Below are positions 1-11,019 of a DNA stretch of 64,000 bases, piece after piece; the stretch's first letter is position 1; every line of letters starts with the position of its first letter. The notes below the pieces were generated by a model, which was given only the letters and a program-made list of their open reading frames with translations, ran no database searches and was not told the origin of the DNA. The stretch lies in the NCBI RefSeq assembly GCF_047663525.1, contig NC_092616.1:3943501-4007500 (forward strand), written 5' to 3'. This stretch comes from Anas platyrhynchos. Its lineage: Eukaryota > Chordata > Aves > Anseriformes > Anatidae. The translations under genes were made by a program, and so were the position numbers.

Positions 1-115
1 GTAGGTGAGATGTATTTGTATGATCAAAGAGTAAGGGCAGGGGAATCTGGAGAAGAATGGAGAGTGCGTGTGTCCAGATAGTCTGCTGGAAAGGTGGCAT
101 CCAATATGGTCTGTT

Positions 116-212
116 ATAGAATCATAGAATATCCTGAGTTGGAAGGGACCCTTAAGGTTCATCAAGTCCAACTCTTGACACCGCACAGGTCTACCCAAAA
201 GTTCAGGCCAGG
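116..212 (-). mobile_element. CR1 LINE 3'-end fragment
   Basis: The plus strand reads as the reverse complement of a CR1 tail: short ATAGAATCATAGAAT repeats, then the conserved GAGTTGGAAGGGACC block and a stretch also found at the 3' end of the CR1 near 13.3 kb. The LINE therefore lies on the minus strand with its 3' end near position 116. It is strongly 5'-truncated, as is usual for CR1. Confidence 0.85.
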
Positions 213-502
213 TGGAAATACCTGAAGGACTGTGGAGATTAAGTGAAGTCCATAAGAGACAGACTCCTGGCAATGAAAGTATGGGAGAAGATGAGTACTT
301 TTTCTACTCCTGCAATACACATCCTTAAAAAAATAATATTCTAATGTCATGGGAAAAAAAGAAAAAAAAAGAAAAAAAAAAAAAGAGAGAGAGAGAAAGT
401 AAGCATTACATTAGAAGTGTTCCATCATTTCAGATGATTGTAGTGTGCTGATCAAGATAAAGAAAAGAAGCCTATATCTGCTGAAAGGTCCAATCAAATT
501 CC
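213..502. other. 3' flank of the first OR relic, with an A-rich run
   Basis: No gene is seen here. Positions 352-400 hold an A-rich run with GAAAAAAA and GAGA units. It lies downstream of the minus-strand OR relic and lacks the shared 3' flank and polyadenylation signal found behind the ORs at 12.9, 22.9, 29.7 and 38.3 kb. Confidence 0.6.
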
Positions 503-1346
503 TCAGCACATCCTGGAAAACATCCATGACATCACTTTCCTAATGGCTTCCTTGAGCTCCTGGTTCCTCATGCTGTAGATGAGGGGGTTCAATACTTGAG
601 GCAGCACCGAGTATAGAACTGCCGCTGCCAGGTTCAGGGATGGGGAGGAGATAGAGGCGGGCTTCAGGTAGGAAAAAATGCCAGTGCTGATAAACAGGGA
701 GACCACGAACAGGTGAGGGAGGCACGTGGAAAAAGCTTTGTGTCGGCCCCGCTCAGAGGGCATCCTCAGCACGGCCCTGAAGATCTGCACGTAGGACAGC
801 ACAATGTAAACAAAACACCCCAAAAACACAAAAACACTAAATGTGAGAAGCCTAATTTCCCTGAGATGGGAATCAGAGCAAGAGAGCTTTAGGATCTGGG
901 GAACTTCACAGAAAAATTGGTCAATAACACGGCCTCTGCAGAATGGCAGTGAAAATGTATTGGCAGTGTGCAGCAGAGCACAGAGAACCCCACTGCCCCA
1001 GGCAGCTGCTGACATCTGGGCACAAGCTCTGCTGCCCAGGAGGGTCCCATAGTGCAGTGGCTTACAGATGGCAACGTAGCGGTCATAGGACATGATGGTG
1101 AGAAGACAATATTCTACTGAAAACAAAAAGAAGAAGAAAAAGACCTGTGCAGCACATCCTATGTAGGAAATGGCCCTAGCATCCCAGAGAGAATTGGCCA
1201 TGGCTTTGGGGACAGTGGTGGAGATGCAGCCCAGGTCGAGGAGAGCGAGGTTGAGGAGGAAGAAGTACATGGGGGTGTGGAGGCGGTGGTCGCAGGCTAC
1301 GGCAGTGAGGATGAGGCCGTTGCCCAGGAGGGCAGCCAGGTAGATG
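503..1346 (-). pseudogene. Family-14 olfactory receptor, 5' end replaced
   Basis: This is most of an odorant receptor, a seven-transmembrane GPCR of olfactory neurons. Visible motifs are GNGLILT (TM1), PMYFFLLNLALLDLG (TM2), MSYDRYVAIC (end of TM3), KAFSTCLPHL (TM6), NPLIYSMRN (TM7) and a TGA stop at 503-505. Homology to the sister genes stops sharply at position 1346, at the codon for Ile32 of the family. The first 31 residues, including the N-glycosylated N terminus and the start of TM1, are missing. The frame stays open for another 64 codons into unrelated sequence, so a chimeric 344-residue ORF exists, but its N terminus matches no OR. I call it a pseudogene. A 5' module with a splice donor survives at 2835. 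Confidence 0.88.
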
Positions 1347-2090
1347 AGAGCAGGGGACTCTGCTGTGGGCTCTGCAGAAATCAGGCCTGTCCTGCAGCTC
1401 AATGTGAAAACAAACCAGAAGTGATGTCTGAATAAATCTCTCTTTGATGTATGTGGACTTCCCAGCAATACCACTCTCAAAACCCTTGACTGCAGAATAG
1501 AGTGCATGGTGTAGTTTGTTCCAGTTGCCTGTGTCACACTCAGGAACAGTAGAAAATCCTGGCGTTTGTATTCCAGGTAAGATCTTGTGAGTCCCAGCTA
1601 GCAAAATGACTACCCTTAGTGCAGTAAGGACAGTCTGTCCATATGTCCTGGTCTCAGCCAGATTCCTCACGGGCTCAGTCCAGTTGCCCACATTTAGCAG
1701 CCCAATGAATGGAATCCAGTCCTCTGGACTAGAGGAATTCCCTGGAAGGAGGTTCAGCTTTTTCCTTTCCCATAGTCTCCATTGCCATACGTAAGAAGGG
1801 GGACTGGGCATTTTCCTCCTACAGACAGGTCTGGGGGGTGGGACCCACAGGGTCAGTGCTTCAGATGCATCTGAAAGCCAGATCTGCAGGGACCCATAAA
1901 ACAAGAACAGCAGCAGCAGGTGCAGGAACAGAGTGAAATAGCACAGGGCTATATAATAGCCAGGGGAGGCAAGGCCAGGGCCCAACGGGAACTGACAAGA
2001 GTCTGCTCTACTGCATTTCCTCCTGATGAGATTAAGAGTCATGTCCTGAATCCTGTGAGCTTGACTGTAAACAGGGAGGAGCCATAAGAC
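1347..2090 (-). other. Unassigned sequence fused to the OR relic
   Basis: About 745 bp replace the 5' coding end and the intron end expected for this OR. On the minus strand one frame is open through the whole stretch and on into the receptor. It holds a hydrophobic segment (LFLHLLLLFLFYGSL) and two N-glycosylation sequons (NSSS, NWT). A TATATAA motif lies near 1951-1957. I do not recognise the protein or the repeat family. It could be an inserted transposon piece or a fragment of a host gene. Confidence 0.45.
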
Positions 2091-2834
2091 TCTGTTGGCA
2101 CTGTCCTGCCATTCCCTGCCCATGCCTCTGCTGCCTGCAGCTGTCCCTGCCTGCAGCTGGGTCTCTGTCCCCACGCCTCCTGCCTGCAGCTCACAGCCCC
2201 CATCCCATCGCTGGGTGCTCAGCTCTGCCCTACAGACACCTCCTGGCAGCAGGGCTCTGCCCAGGGGCAGCTCGCTGGGGGCACGTCCTAGAGCCCAGGG
2301 CACACAGATCCTGCTGACACTGCACGGGTGGTGGTGGAGCTTTCTATGGGCTGAGGGGCAGGAAATGGACTTGCTGTGGTCTTTGTAAGGCTTAGATGTA
2401 AAAGCCTCTATCCTGAAATAGCAGACTTTATTTCTATTCTCACTGAGGCAAAGAGAAAAATGTAAGCAGAGTAAGAGTGAACGAGGAATTCTCAACTTTA
2501 TACCTGCTCTTTTAAAGTCCCCTTGGATACATCCTGCTTGCTGTGGAGCTGTGAGCAGGCTGCCCCAGGCAGCAGCCTCCCACCAGCAGCAGGACCCTGC
2601 CCTGCCAGGAGGGCTCCTTCCACCCGCAGCTTCTCCCCGCAGCGCCCTGGGCAGCTCCCCGGGCAGGCTGAGTGCTGAGCCTGGCAGGCGGCAGAGGCCC
2701 TGCCCCGGCACACAGCCCCTGGGCCACAGCAGGGACCCTGCTCTGCACCACAGCCCTGGACACCCCTGCCTGCACCCCCGGCTTCTCCTGCCTCCATGAA
2801 CTGCGGCTGCATTGCCCTCCAGCCAGACACTTAC
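2091..2834 (-). other. 5' part of the intron of the first OR unit
   Basis: This GC-rich sequence is homologous, in reverse orientation, to the introns after the splice donors at 9288 and 26510. Shared blocks include CTGCTGGTGGGAGGCTGCTG and the region around CACAGCCCCTGGGCCACAGC. Long GC-rich ORFs cross it on both strands, but they are not conserved as protein between copies. I read it as intron. Confidence 0.6.
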
Positions 2835-3190
2835 CGGGTGCAGGGCTGGGAAGTCTTCTCCCGCAGGGAGCTCTGGGCATGCTGCCACTTCTGCCTGCCT
2901 TTAAGCACTGTGTCTCTGCAGGCAGTGCCCCCAGGCCTGCTGCGCTGTGCAGAGGAGCTGCTCCTGGGCAGAGCTGTCTTTGTGCAGCGCTACCCGCTTG
3001 CCAGGAGCTCCCTTTGGGCCCAGGAGCCCGGCCCAGCTCAGCAGCAGAGGCCCAGCCCAAGGCCTCCCTTGCTCTGCCCCCCACCAGGCTCCCTGCACAT
3101 GGCCCTGGGGCTGCAGGGGAACCTGCTGGCAAACAGCCTGAAGGGATCCCTGGGCTTCCCTCCCTCACCTGGCACACACACTTTTTGACA
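2835..3190 (-). promoter_or_regulatory. OR upstream module 1 (promoter and noncoding exon 1)
   Basis: Read on the minus strand, the block runs from about 3190 to an exon end at 2835, followed by the donor GGTAAGTGTCTGG. It shares with four other copies the core AGCTGGGCCGGGCTCCTGGG and the CAGGAGCAGCTCCTCTGCAC stretch. An EBF-like TCCCTGGGCT lies at 3148-3157, 313 bp before the exon end. It sits upstream of and on the same strand as the damaged OR at 503-1346. Calling it promoter plus first exon is inference from repeated co-occurrence; no transcript was seen. Confidence 0.6.
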
Positions 3191-5013
3191 GCAGGCTTAT
3201 TTCTCCTTTTCCAGAAGGAATCAATTTCTTTGTCCTGTCCCTTTGTCCTGTTTACAAGCACGACACACAGCCCACTTGTGCCCCAATGCCTATAGCCTAG
3301 GGCACAGGCAGAAGCAGCTGGATCACAATCTGCTGTCACAGGGCTGGGACATTGACATCTGACGAGGTGTCGGGAGACACGTCCCTCAGCTTGGGGCATT
3401 GTGCTGGATAGGGACATATGGATGGGGTGATGAATAACATAGTATTGTCCTCCATTTGCAGGAGCAGCTGCTCTATGGGATGGGCAGCAGCTTGGGGGAG
3501 CCGGTGTGGGTGAAGGTCAGATGAGAGTCAGTCAGGGTGACAGTGTGGTGAGGCTGAATGGGTGCAGATTCTTCAGAAGAGACAATTGGGGATGATCAAC
3601 AGGGATTTGCCCTCAGCATGAAAGAAGCTGCCTGGATGCGTCGATCTCTTCTATGGATTGGGTAGCAGATTGGGGGAACCCTTGTGGGTTCAAAATGTGC
3701 GTTAGTCAGGGTGACAGCATGGCAGGAGGTAAATCTCTGAAGGCAGGCTAAAGAATTGGGCAAAGTCTTATGGAAGCCATTGGAGTAAGTTGAGTTCAAT
3801 GACCCCATGTCACCTTGGGGGCCTTTAATCACCGAGACAGTGACTTTAATCACAGGACAGTGACAGTGCTCGGTGCAAACATTCCCCATGTTTTCTGTGG
3901 GTTCTTGGAGACAGCTTCTGTGCACAGCTGCCAGATGGGCCAACCTAGGTGATGTTCACCAGGATTTGGGACTTGCAAACAGGAAAACCTGTGTCTTGAC
4001 ACTCCTCCTGCAAAATGGATGTCATAATCCAGTTGCTTTTCAGCACATGCAAAGAGATGAGCTTTCACAGACAGACCTATACCCAGCACTGCACATGCTC
4101 ACTCTTGTCTTTCCCTGCAGCCCACTTGACATGGTCCAGCTGACACGGGACCAGGTACATCTGTGTGCAGTACGGTCAGGGGCTGTAGTCCCGCCTTCAA
4201 CATGCCACAGGTCTCCTGAAATGAGAGAGTTTATATCCTAAATCAGGATGGGTTCCTCCTCCATTGTGGACACCAAGACACAAGTAGTCTCCTGCAGGCA
4301 GATCTGGCAGCCCAGCTGCAAGGGGCAGGCTGCCCCTCCACCTCAGCCTCTTCTGTGGTCTCCAACTCCTCTGAAGGCCCAAAGCCGTGAGCCATGGGGA
4401 GGCTGTGGCAGCCTACAGGAGAGCACGGCATCCGTCCTAGACCATTCCCTTTTTTGTCTGCAGCACTTCCCTACTCCTGTCTCTCATCATGACATGTTGA
4501 GGGTACGGCTGCCCTTGCCTCGTGTACCACCTCTGCCTCCTGCATGGCAGACTGGGGGATGGTGCTGAGGCCCTGGCATGTACCCCAAATCACTCTGTAA
4601 AACACATCCTTCTTTCAGAAGTGAGTTACATGCAGTTAGGAGTTCAGGCACACCGAGGGGCTGTTCCATCCCAGGTGCCTTTGCTCCCATCTTTTGAAAA
4701 AGCCAAGCCCCAGGACAAGCCTCAAACCCAACCATCATGGGAGGGCTCCCAACAGCAGAAGCATGTTGGTATAAGGGGGCAGTAGTGATTTCTCCAAGGC
4801 TCCACTTCCTTTGCTCCATGGCCTTTGCCAGCATTTGGAGATGTCCCTGATCTGTTCCTGATCCCGAAAAGAACTGGGCAGAAGGGAAGTGGCTGTTTCT
4901 CAGGACAAGAAGGGAAATCTCTCATCTCTCTCCTGAGCTGTGCCATCTCCTTGCTGCTGACCTCACAGGCCTTATAATGACATGGGCTGATGTCACAGGG
5001 GATGCCCTGCATC
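3191..5013. repeat. Unassigned stretch with an imperfect 80-bp direct repeat
   Basis: No convincing gene is seen. Positions about 3471-3553 and 3650-3730 are imperfect copies of each other (both contain GTCAGGGTGACAG and GCAGCAGCTTGGGGG or GTAGCAGATTGGGGG), with a period near 179 bp. The rest is single-copy within the window. Confidence 0.45.
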
Positions 5014-5020
5014 ACCAGGA

Positions 5021-5341
5021 TATAAGCACTGGAGCAGCGGCAGTGCTCCCCTTCCCTGCAAGGCCTGGTCCGTGCTGGGCACTGCTTGGGTGCTCCCCAC
5101 CACTGTGGCCAGGAGTGGGGTCAGCAGGCAGCAAGCTTGCACTGGGCGACCCTCGCTGACGGGCGGAGGAGCAGGGGAACCTTGCAGAGGAGCTGAGGTT
5201 GAGGAGCCAAGGCGGGCATCCCTTGTCCTGAGCTGAGGGCCAACAGTAAGCGAGATGGAGGGCTGCTGGAGGGTGACCATCGCCTCTGACATGACTTCCC
5301 TGTTCCCAGTGCTCCTGCAGCTCTCCCCCAAAGGTAAGGGT
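5021..5341 (+). other. Possible first exon with TATA box and signal-like peptide
   Basis: GGATATAAGCACTGG at about 5019-5033 looks like a TATA box. An ATG at 5255 opens a short frame (MEGCWRVTIASDMTSLFPVL...) that ends at the donor-like CCCAAAG|GTAAGG near 5334. The exon would be phase 1 with a short hydrophobic core, the usual arrangement for a signal-peptide exon. No downstream exon can be named. It may be a relic or a chance match. Confidence 0.25.
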
Positions 5342-5383
5342 GTCAGGAGCCCCTTCCCAAGATGTGTCACAGGGGCTGTCAGC

Positions 5384-5850
5384 TGTCCAAAGCTTTGCGG
5401 GGGGCTGGAAATGGCTGGTGGCTGCTGCAAGAGCCTTGCCTGAATGTCCCTCTGGGCTCAGGGGAGTATGTAGTAGCCAGGATTCCTGGGTCCTGATGCT
5501 AGGGGTGCCCTAAGCCCCAGGGCTTCTCTGGGCATGGCTCAGCCTCCTTGCGATGGGGACAGTCCAGGGCCAGGTTTCCCTGGGAGCTAGTGCCTCTTCA
5601 GGATCTGGCTCTGGGAGGAAGGGCGTCCGGTGTCCCAGAGACTGGTGTGTCCTGCAGCTCCACAGGCCTCTCAGGAATGTGCTAGAAATGTCTGTGTTGG
5701 AAATCAAGCCTTCCCCTTGTACTGATCTCCTTCAGGGGAACCTCTGCTCCTTCTCTCCTGTGCCACCAGGCTGGCAGAGCGTGTTCTGGGTGCTGAGATG
5801 CCATCCCTGGATGGACACAGCCCTGGTGCTGGACCGTTCCAATCTCCATA
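5384..5850. repeat. Unknown block, first of three copies
   Basis: Sequence from CAGCTGTCCAAAGC to the start of the LTR at 5851 recurs at 30318-30641 and 38862-39211. Shared text includes GTCCTGATGCTAGGG, TCCAGGGCCAG and GGTGCTGAGATGCCATCC. In all three copies an LTR of the same kind follows on the minus strand. Identity unknown. Confidence 0.65.
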
Positions 5851-6310
5851 CTGTGGTGGGTTTACACAGGTACACAGGTGGACTCCATGGCCACCGCTCT
5901 TTTACTTCCCCACCTACAAGAAAAAGGGGGAAAAATATGATGAAAAGAGCTCAAGGCTTGAGGTAGAACAGGAGGTCACCCACCAAATATCCTCATGGGT
6001 ACCAATTATCATCACAGGCAAGACAGACTTAGCATAGGCAGATTAAGATATTTTATTGCCTATCACTGGTGCACTACAACCTTGAGGAAATACAAGCAAA
6101 CTAAAAACACCATTCCCCCCATCCAGCCTCCTGTAACTCCTTGTCCTGGGTGGAACAGGATAATTGGGAATTGCAGTGAGTCCATGACATTGTTTCCACT
6201 GCTCCTTGATGGTCAATCTCTGCCCTCTCTGGGTCCCTCCTGTGGGATGCCCTCCTTCCCAAATGAATCCTGCGTGGGCCATAAAGGGCTCAGATAATGA
6301 CAGATATGAC
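5851..6310 (-). mobile_element. LTR of an avian endogenous retrovirus, partial
   Basis: The plus strand begins TGTGGTGGGTTTACAC and continues through GATTAAGATATTTTATTG, the reverse complement of the LTR polyadenylation region, to the CCTCCTGTGGGATGCC stretch. It is the same family as the copies at 13.2/14.7, 22.4, 30.1/30.6 and 38.6/39.2 kb (called LTR2 here). It is a degraded fossil, with the far end not recognisable. Confidence 0.7.
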
Positions 6311-6968
6311 TGGATCATGATAAAATAAAGTTGTTATAAGCAATAGATCAGCTTCATAGTTGCTGACCACAATGTTCATTTTTTGTTGGTGTAGTAGTTG
6401 TGTTTGGTCTCAGAACTGTGTTGGGTAGCACATTACATATTGTGTGTGTTCCCTGTTGTGCTGTTTATCCTTTGTGGGAGCTGGTTTATGGTTATTAGTT
6501 TACTCCACGGCCTAACACTGCCTTATGTTGTGATAAAATTACTGGTCATGAGACAAATCTGGTAGTTGTACTCAGCATTGCTGTCACCTCCATGCTCGAG
6601 GAACGTTCTCTCAGAAACTATTTATAATTAACAGTCTTTACTTTTCACCTCGGGGAGCCAATCTATGGAAATGATGGGGGGGGTGAGGGGGGACACTTCT
6701 TCTCCCCACAGCTAGTTATAATAGCTCTTCAAAACTTTGAATCCTTGGGATGTTCAAATCAGCCTGTACATATTGTTATGTGTCTTGAATGTGTTTCAGG
6801 TTTTGTTTAAGGTTAGAGTAAACTATTTCAGAATGCCACACAATGATCTGCCCTGAGGCGGGATAATTATGAGGGGCAGGGTGTGTGGGAGGATATGGGC
6901 AGGCACCTAGAACTGTGGGCACCTCCAATGCTTTCTAACTTCACCCCTGAAGAAGTGCAGATTCCAAA

Positions 6969-7011
<43 letters not shown>

Positions 7012-7150
7012 AAAGGCAGAGTGCTTGAAAAAGGAGTGTCATCACCCTTGCGATTCCAAAGAGAGAGAAATCACTGCAATGTGCTAGGGTTTGGCCTATG
7101 CTTACTGAGTTGCAATCTACACAACTCCAATCCCTGCGCCTGGGCCAGAG
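6311..7150. other. Unassigned stretch with an AAAT microsatellite
   Basis: I see no gene here. Positions 6965-7013 are an (AAAT)n array of about 12 units. The remainder is AT-rich single-copy sequence. Confidence 0.6.
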
Positions 7151-7985
7151 AAGCAACCTGTGCCTCTATCACTCATACATGCATATGAGAAGAAGCAGGA
7201 GAGACAAAATCAGCTTGCTTAGCTAGAAAATAAGCTCCTGCTCATACGGGGAAGGACGAAGAAGAAAACGAGACAGGCTACTCCCAAGTAGAGCCATCAC
7301 AGGAAAAGGTGGATGAAGACAGAGATAACATAAAAGGAGCAGTAAGCTCCTGAGCACCATTCCTTGGGGAGCTGTGAGATGTGTGATTAGATTTCAGCCA
7401 TTATCTAGGCCAGCACATTGTCACCTGGCTGCTCCGATACTGGGATAACAGGGCTGGTAGCCTGGAATTAGAGGGCAGGGAAAGCAAGCAGCTGGGATCC
7501 CTCTCCAGGGAAGGGGGCATTGACAAAGCAATTGCAAAGGGGGCACAAATCCTCCCTCTCTTGAGGTAACTCCTGTCAGGTGTAAAGGAAAGGTATCCCT
7601 TCAAGGAAGATGTTGTATGTCACCCAGGCAAATGGACAACTAGGGAGAGAGGCAGCCCATATCTGATGGAATTGGCCATGCTGGAGGTGATTTATGGTGA
7701 TTTATGCACATTCAACAGTTTTCTACCTTGCCCGGTGCCTCACAGGATCCTTCAGTTGTGGGGTTGCTGAGGGTCAAAGTGCCAGTAGCTACCCAAATGG
7801 TGCACCAGTGGCATTATGGCACCATCCAAAATTCCCTGATTCCCATATATATGCTGATTCATCAACTGGAGAGCCAAGGACTGATCAGCAAAATTTGTTC
7901 ACCTTTAATAATCCCATAGGGTCAGTGCAAACATATAATGGAGATCTGAGACTAACGGTGGAGTATTGTGTCTAGAATGAAGTCA
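7151..7985 (+). mobile_element. ERVL-type endogenous retrovirus relic (gag to start of pol)
   Basis: The first part resembles the acidic linker and end of an avian ERVL gag. The part around 7780-7960 resembles the start of its reverse transcriptase, with a recognisable LIPI..LI.QLESQGLIS stretch. It is a short, old, broken fragment with several disruptions. From 7438 onward it is repeated in inverted orientation at 27820-28363. Confidence 0.65.
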
Positions 7986-8620
7986 CACCAAATTCAACAG
8001 ATCATCTATAGTCTTCTCTCCTTATATTCTTAGCTCTAAGAGCATTTAAATGATCTCTTACAGCACCTGAATGCTGCTGTCTGATCCCTTCCTGGGATCA
8101 AAAGGAGCCAGTACCTTCAGGCCAAAACACTCTCCCTGTACCCTTGGATGCAGACCCCTAGGTCCCATGGACTGTTAAGGGTGTAGTTTGCAAAGTAACC
8201 ACTGATTTTATCCCCACCCACCACCTGTTGTACCCCTGCAGAGTCCTGCCTCAAGGCACAAAGGGCAGGGAGACCTGGCTGGTGAGAGCTGAGGCCCTGT
8301 GGAGATGTCTGAGACACAACAGCCATTACAGCCAAGGGTCACGTAGAAGAGAAATGGAAAAAGAGAACATTTAAAAGAGAACAGAATAGGTTTAGCTCTG
8401 CCTGTGACACATGACTCCTTTTGCTCTGCTGACAGCCTCTGCATGCTGCTCTGAACATAAGGAGTAGGGACAGGCTCAGTTGTCCTACATGTGGCATCTG
8501 CTGGCATTTCAGCTGGCCCAAGGAATGCCCCATCAGACCAAAGGATCAACCTCAAATTTCAGCAGGTATTTCCATCTGAACAGCTCCTGCCTGTCCTCCA
8601 TCTCCGCTAAGGAGCTATTG
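7986..8620. other. Duplicated upstream sequence without a recognised gene
   Basis: This lies between the ERVL relic and the OR upstream module and is present in both arms of the inverted duplication. Short ORFs recur in both copies only because the copies are young. Nothing in them looks like a known protein. Confidence 0.5.
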
Positions 8621-8699
8621 TGGCCCAGTAATTCACATTAAGTTGCCTATGTTGTGGACACCTGAACTGAGGCCTGAGGAATCCCAGCTCCTGTGGGTC

Positions 8700-9288
8700 T
8701 GTGGCAGATATGGGAGGGAGCTGAGATCCCTTTCCAGCCCCAGGAATAACAACCAGCATGAGATGTCTTGACTGACTGCTGAATTCTTTCCTTAAGTGGG
8801 GATGAAGGAGATCAGTCCCCGACCATGACTTCATGTCCAAACTGATACTGGGACAAGAAGATGTGATTGTTACACTTAATTGTTGTTCTCTAAGGAGAAA
8901 TGACACTGGTGTGAAGAAGTGTGTGTGCCCAGGGGAGGGAGGGAGCCCCAGGGATTCCTTCAGGCTGTTTCCCAGCAGGTTCCCCTGCAGCCCCAGGGCC
9001 ATGTGCAGGGATCCTGGTGGGGGGCAGAGCAAGAGAGGCCTTGGGCTGGGCCTCTGCTGCTGAGCTGGGCCGGGCTCCTGGGCCCAAGGGGAGCTCCTGG
9101 CAAGTGGGCAGCAATGCAGAGAGACAGCTCTGCCCAGGAGCAGCTCCTCTGCACAGTGCAGCAGGGCTGGGGGCACTGCCTGTGGCTGGCACTGGGAGGG
9201 GAGAGAAGGGAGATAGAGGTTACGGGCTGCGTGAATTGGGGGATACTGAAAGCTCGATGGGGAATGAATGCTTGCAGCACATTACAGG
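8700..9288 (+). promoter_or_regulatory. OR upstream module 2 (promoter and noncoding exon 1)
   Basis: The conserved block ends at the splice donor AGG|GTAAGTCTG with the exon end at 9288. It carries a TTAATTG homeodomain-type site near 8877-8883 and an EBF-like GCCCCAGGGA at 945-954 of this kilobase (8945-8954), 334 bp before the exon end. The acceptor of the OR coding exon is at 10973 on the same strand, giving a 1,685-bp intron. OR promoters are known to use O/E (EBF) and LIM-homeodomain sites; applying that here is inference. Confidence 0.65.
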
Positions 9289-10973
9289 GTAAGTCTGTGG
9301 CAGAAGGAAAAGGCAGATAGGCCGGGCCCTGAGTGCTCTCTTTTCACAGGCTGGCAGCAGGCTCTGCAGCCAGGTTGCTGAAAGGGGTGTCCAGGGCTGT
9401 GGTGCAGGGCAGGGTCCCTGCTGTGGCCCAGGGGCTGTGTGCCGGGGCAGGGCCTCTGCCGCCTGCCAGGCTCAGCACTCAGCCTGCCCGGGGAGCTACC
9501 CAGGACGCTGCAGGGAGAAGCTGCGGGTGGAAGGAGCCCCCCCGGCAGGGCAGGGTCCTGCTGCTGGTGGGAGGCTGCTGCCTGGGGCAGCCTGCTCACA
9601 GCTCCACAGCACACCAAGGGAATTTCAAAGGGAACTTTACTCTCATCTTTCCTTAGCCTCTGCTTTCAGTTTTCTTTTTGGCTCAGTAGAAATAGCAAAA
9701 TATAATATTATTTCCTAGAAAAGCCTGAGAGTCCTAAGGCATCCTAAGGAGGTTGCCATGACCCCCATCAGGTCCCTTTCCTGCCCCTCAGCCCCGAACA
9801 GCTCCACCGCCACAGGTGCATTGTCAGCAGGATCTGTGTTAGCTGGCCTCTTGGACGTGCCCCCAGCAAGCTGTCCCTGGGCAGAGCTCTGCTGCCAGGA
9901 GGTGTCTGCAGGGCAGAGCTGAGCACCCAGCGGGTGGGATGGGGGCTGTGAGCTGCAGGCAGGAGGCGTGGGGACAGAGACCCAGCTGCAGGCAGGGACA
10001 GCGACAGGCAGCAGAGCCATGGGCAGGTATTGAGAGGGAGCTGCTCCCAGTATCTCCATGGCAGAAGGGATTTGGGCATCTCCCTGCCATCCTTGCACTA
10101 GAGACACTTCCCTGGAGCAACCCCCTGCTTTCAGTTCTCTCGCACCTTCAACCTCCAGCCATGGTGTCATCAGGACTTCTGCTGGGCTGCAGGCTGCCGT
10201 GCACAATGGCACAGCTCTGCTCTAGCAGCTCTGTGTTATCTAGCAGCCCCATGGAAAAGACACATCATTCCTAAGGCCATACTATTGCTACTGGATGCCT
10301 GAATGTGGGCAGCTGTTATGTCCCTCTCTGTCCCTGGAGAAGAGCAGAGAGCTGAGATCCTCCTCAGGTACAATGAGATGGGTGAGGGGTTTGGAGATCT
10401 GCACTTTGAACCTGGATTCCTCTGCTCTCAGCAGAATCCAGGTTGTTTTCAGGGGAACACCTGAGTGTGACCATCCTCCAGAGGTGCCCACAATGGGCAG
10501 CTGAGACCAGGACTGGTGGATACAGCAGCTGTCCTCATTCTGCCTTGAGGGACGGTCCCTTTGCCTCCCAGGACCCCAAGATTTCCATGGGTGGGCAGTA
10601 CAATTGCCAAGGTTTTATGCCTTGAATACGCTCCTCAGGCGTGGGGAGACAAGTATAAAGAAACAAACCAAAACATGCAAAAACCTTTGCTCTGCATTTG
10701 GATTAATTTTGAGAAAGAATGCTGACAAACTCTTAGTTTTGCAAAGCATACTTCATCTAGGACAATGCCATGTTCCATTTGTATACTGCTCTAGGGCAGG
10801 ACCATCTCCTGCAGAGTCCCTTGACTCCTGAAGCATCGGTTTGAGATCAAACAGAGGACCAGTTTTCCTGAAAGTGAAGAGGCAATTTTTTTTCAGGTTA
10901 CTATAAGAAACAGAGTAGGTTTTCCTTACAGAGGTCTACCCTAGAATTTTAACCCTTTTTCCTTCTTGGACAG
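9289..10973 (+). other. Inferred 5'UTR intron of the OR at 11020
   Basis: The donor is GGTAAGTCTG at 9288/9289 and the acceptor CTTCTTGGACAG ends at 10973 after a pyrimidine-rich tract. The first half matches the introns at 2091-2834 and 25850-26509. The stretch 10240-10520 is homologous to 24500-24780 in inverted orientation, and CAGGGGAACACCTGAGT near 10452 recurs upstream of the OR at 28788. No ORF in it looks coding. Confidence 0.6.
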
Positions 10974-11019
10974 GCCTCCTTATTCAGAGGCATCAGATCC
11001 CCATTCCCAGGAGGATCAG

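Larger units (their letters stand above)
7438..9640 (+). repeat. Inverted segmental duplication, left arm
   Basis: This segment matches the reverse complement of about 26075-28363 at what looks like 90-95% identity. Matching landmarks are the ERVL relic, the stretch at 8208-8555 (mirror 27245-27586) and the OR upstream module. The left edge is sharp at TACTGGGATAACAGG (7438), mirrored at 28363. Weaker matches continue through the intron (10240-10520 with 24500-24780) to the OR coding exons, so the duplicated unit is a whole OR gene with upstream DNA. Confidence 0.85.

Noticed and set aside
2498-3417. Long GC-rich ORFs on both strands over the upstream modules (also near 8.9-10.2, 26.0-26.9 and 45.1-46.0 kb)
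   Set aside because: They overlap on both strands, lack recognisable domains, and change frame between module copies, while the splice donor and noncoding motifs are what is conserved.
7694-8555. Small proteins conserved between 7.7-8.6 kb and 27.2-28.1 kb
   Set aside because: Conservation reflects the recent inverted duplication; one of them overlaps an ERVL relic and none resembles a host protein.
10966-11019. In-frame extension upstream of the OR ATG at 11020 (similar at 23921 and 37248)
   Set aside because: The extensions begin with non-ATG codons or lie in transposon sequence and cross the splice acceptor; the MSNSSS start matches the family.
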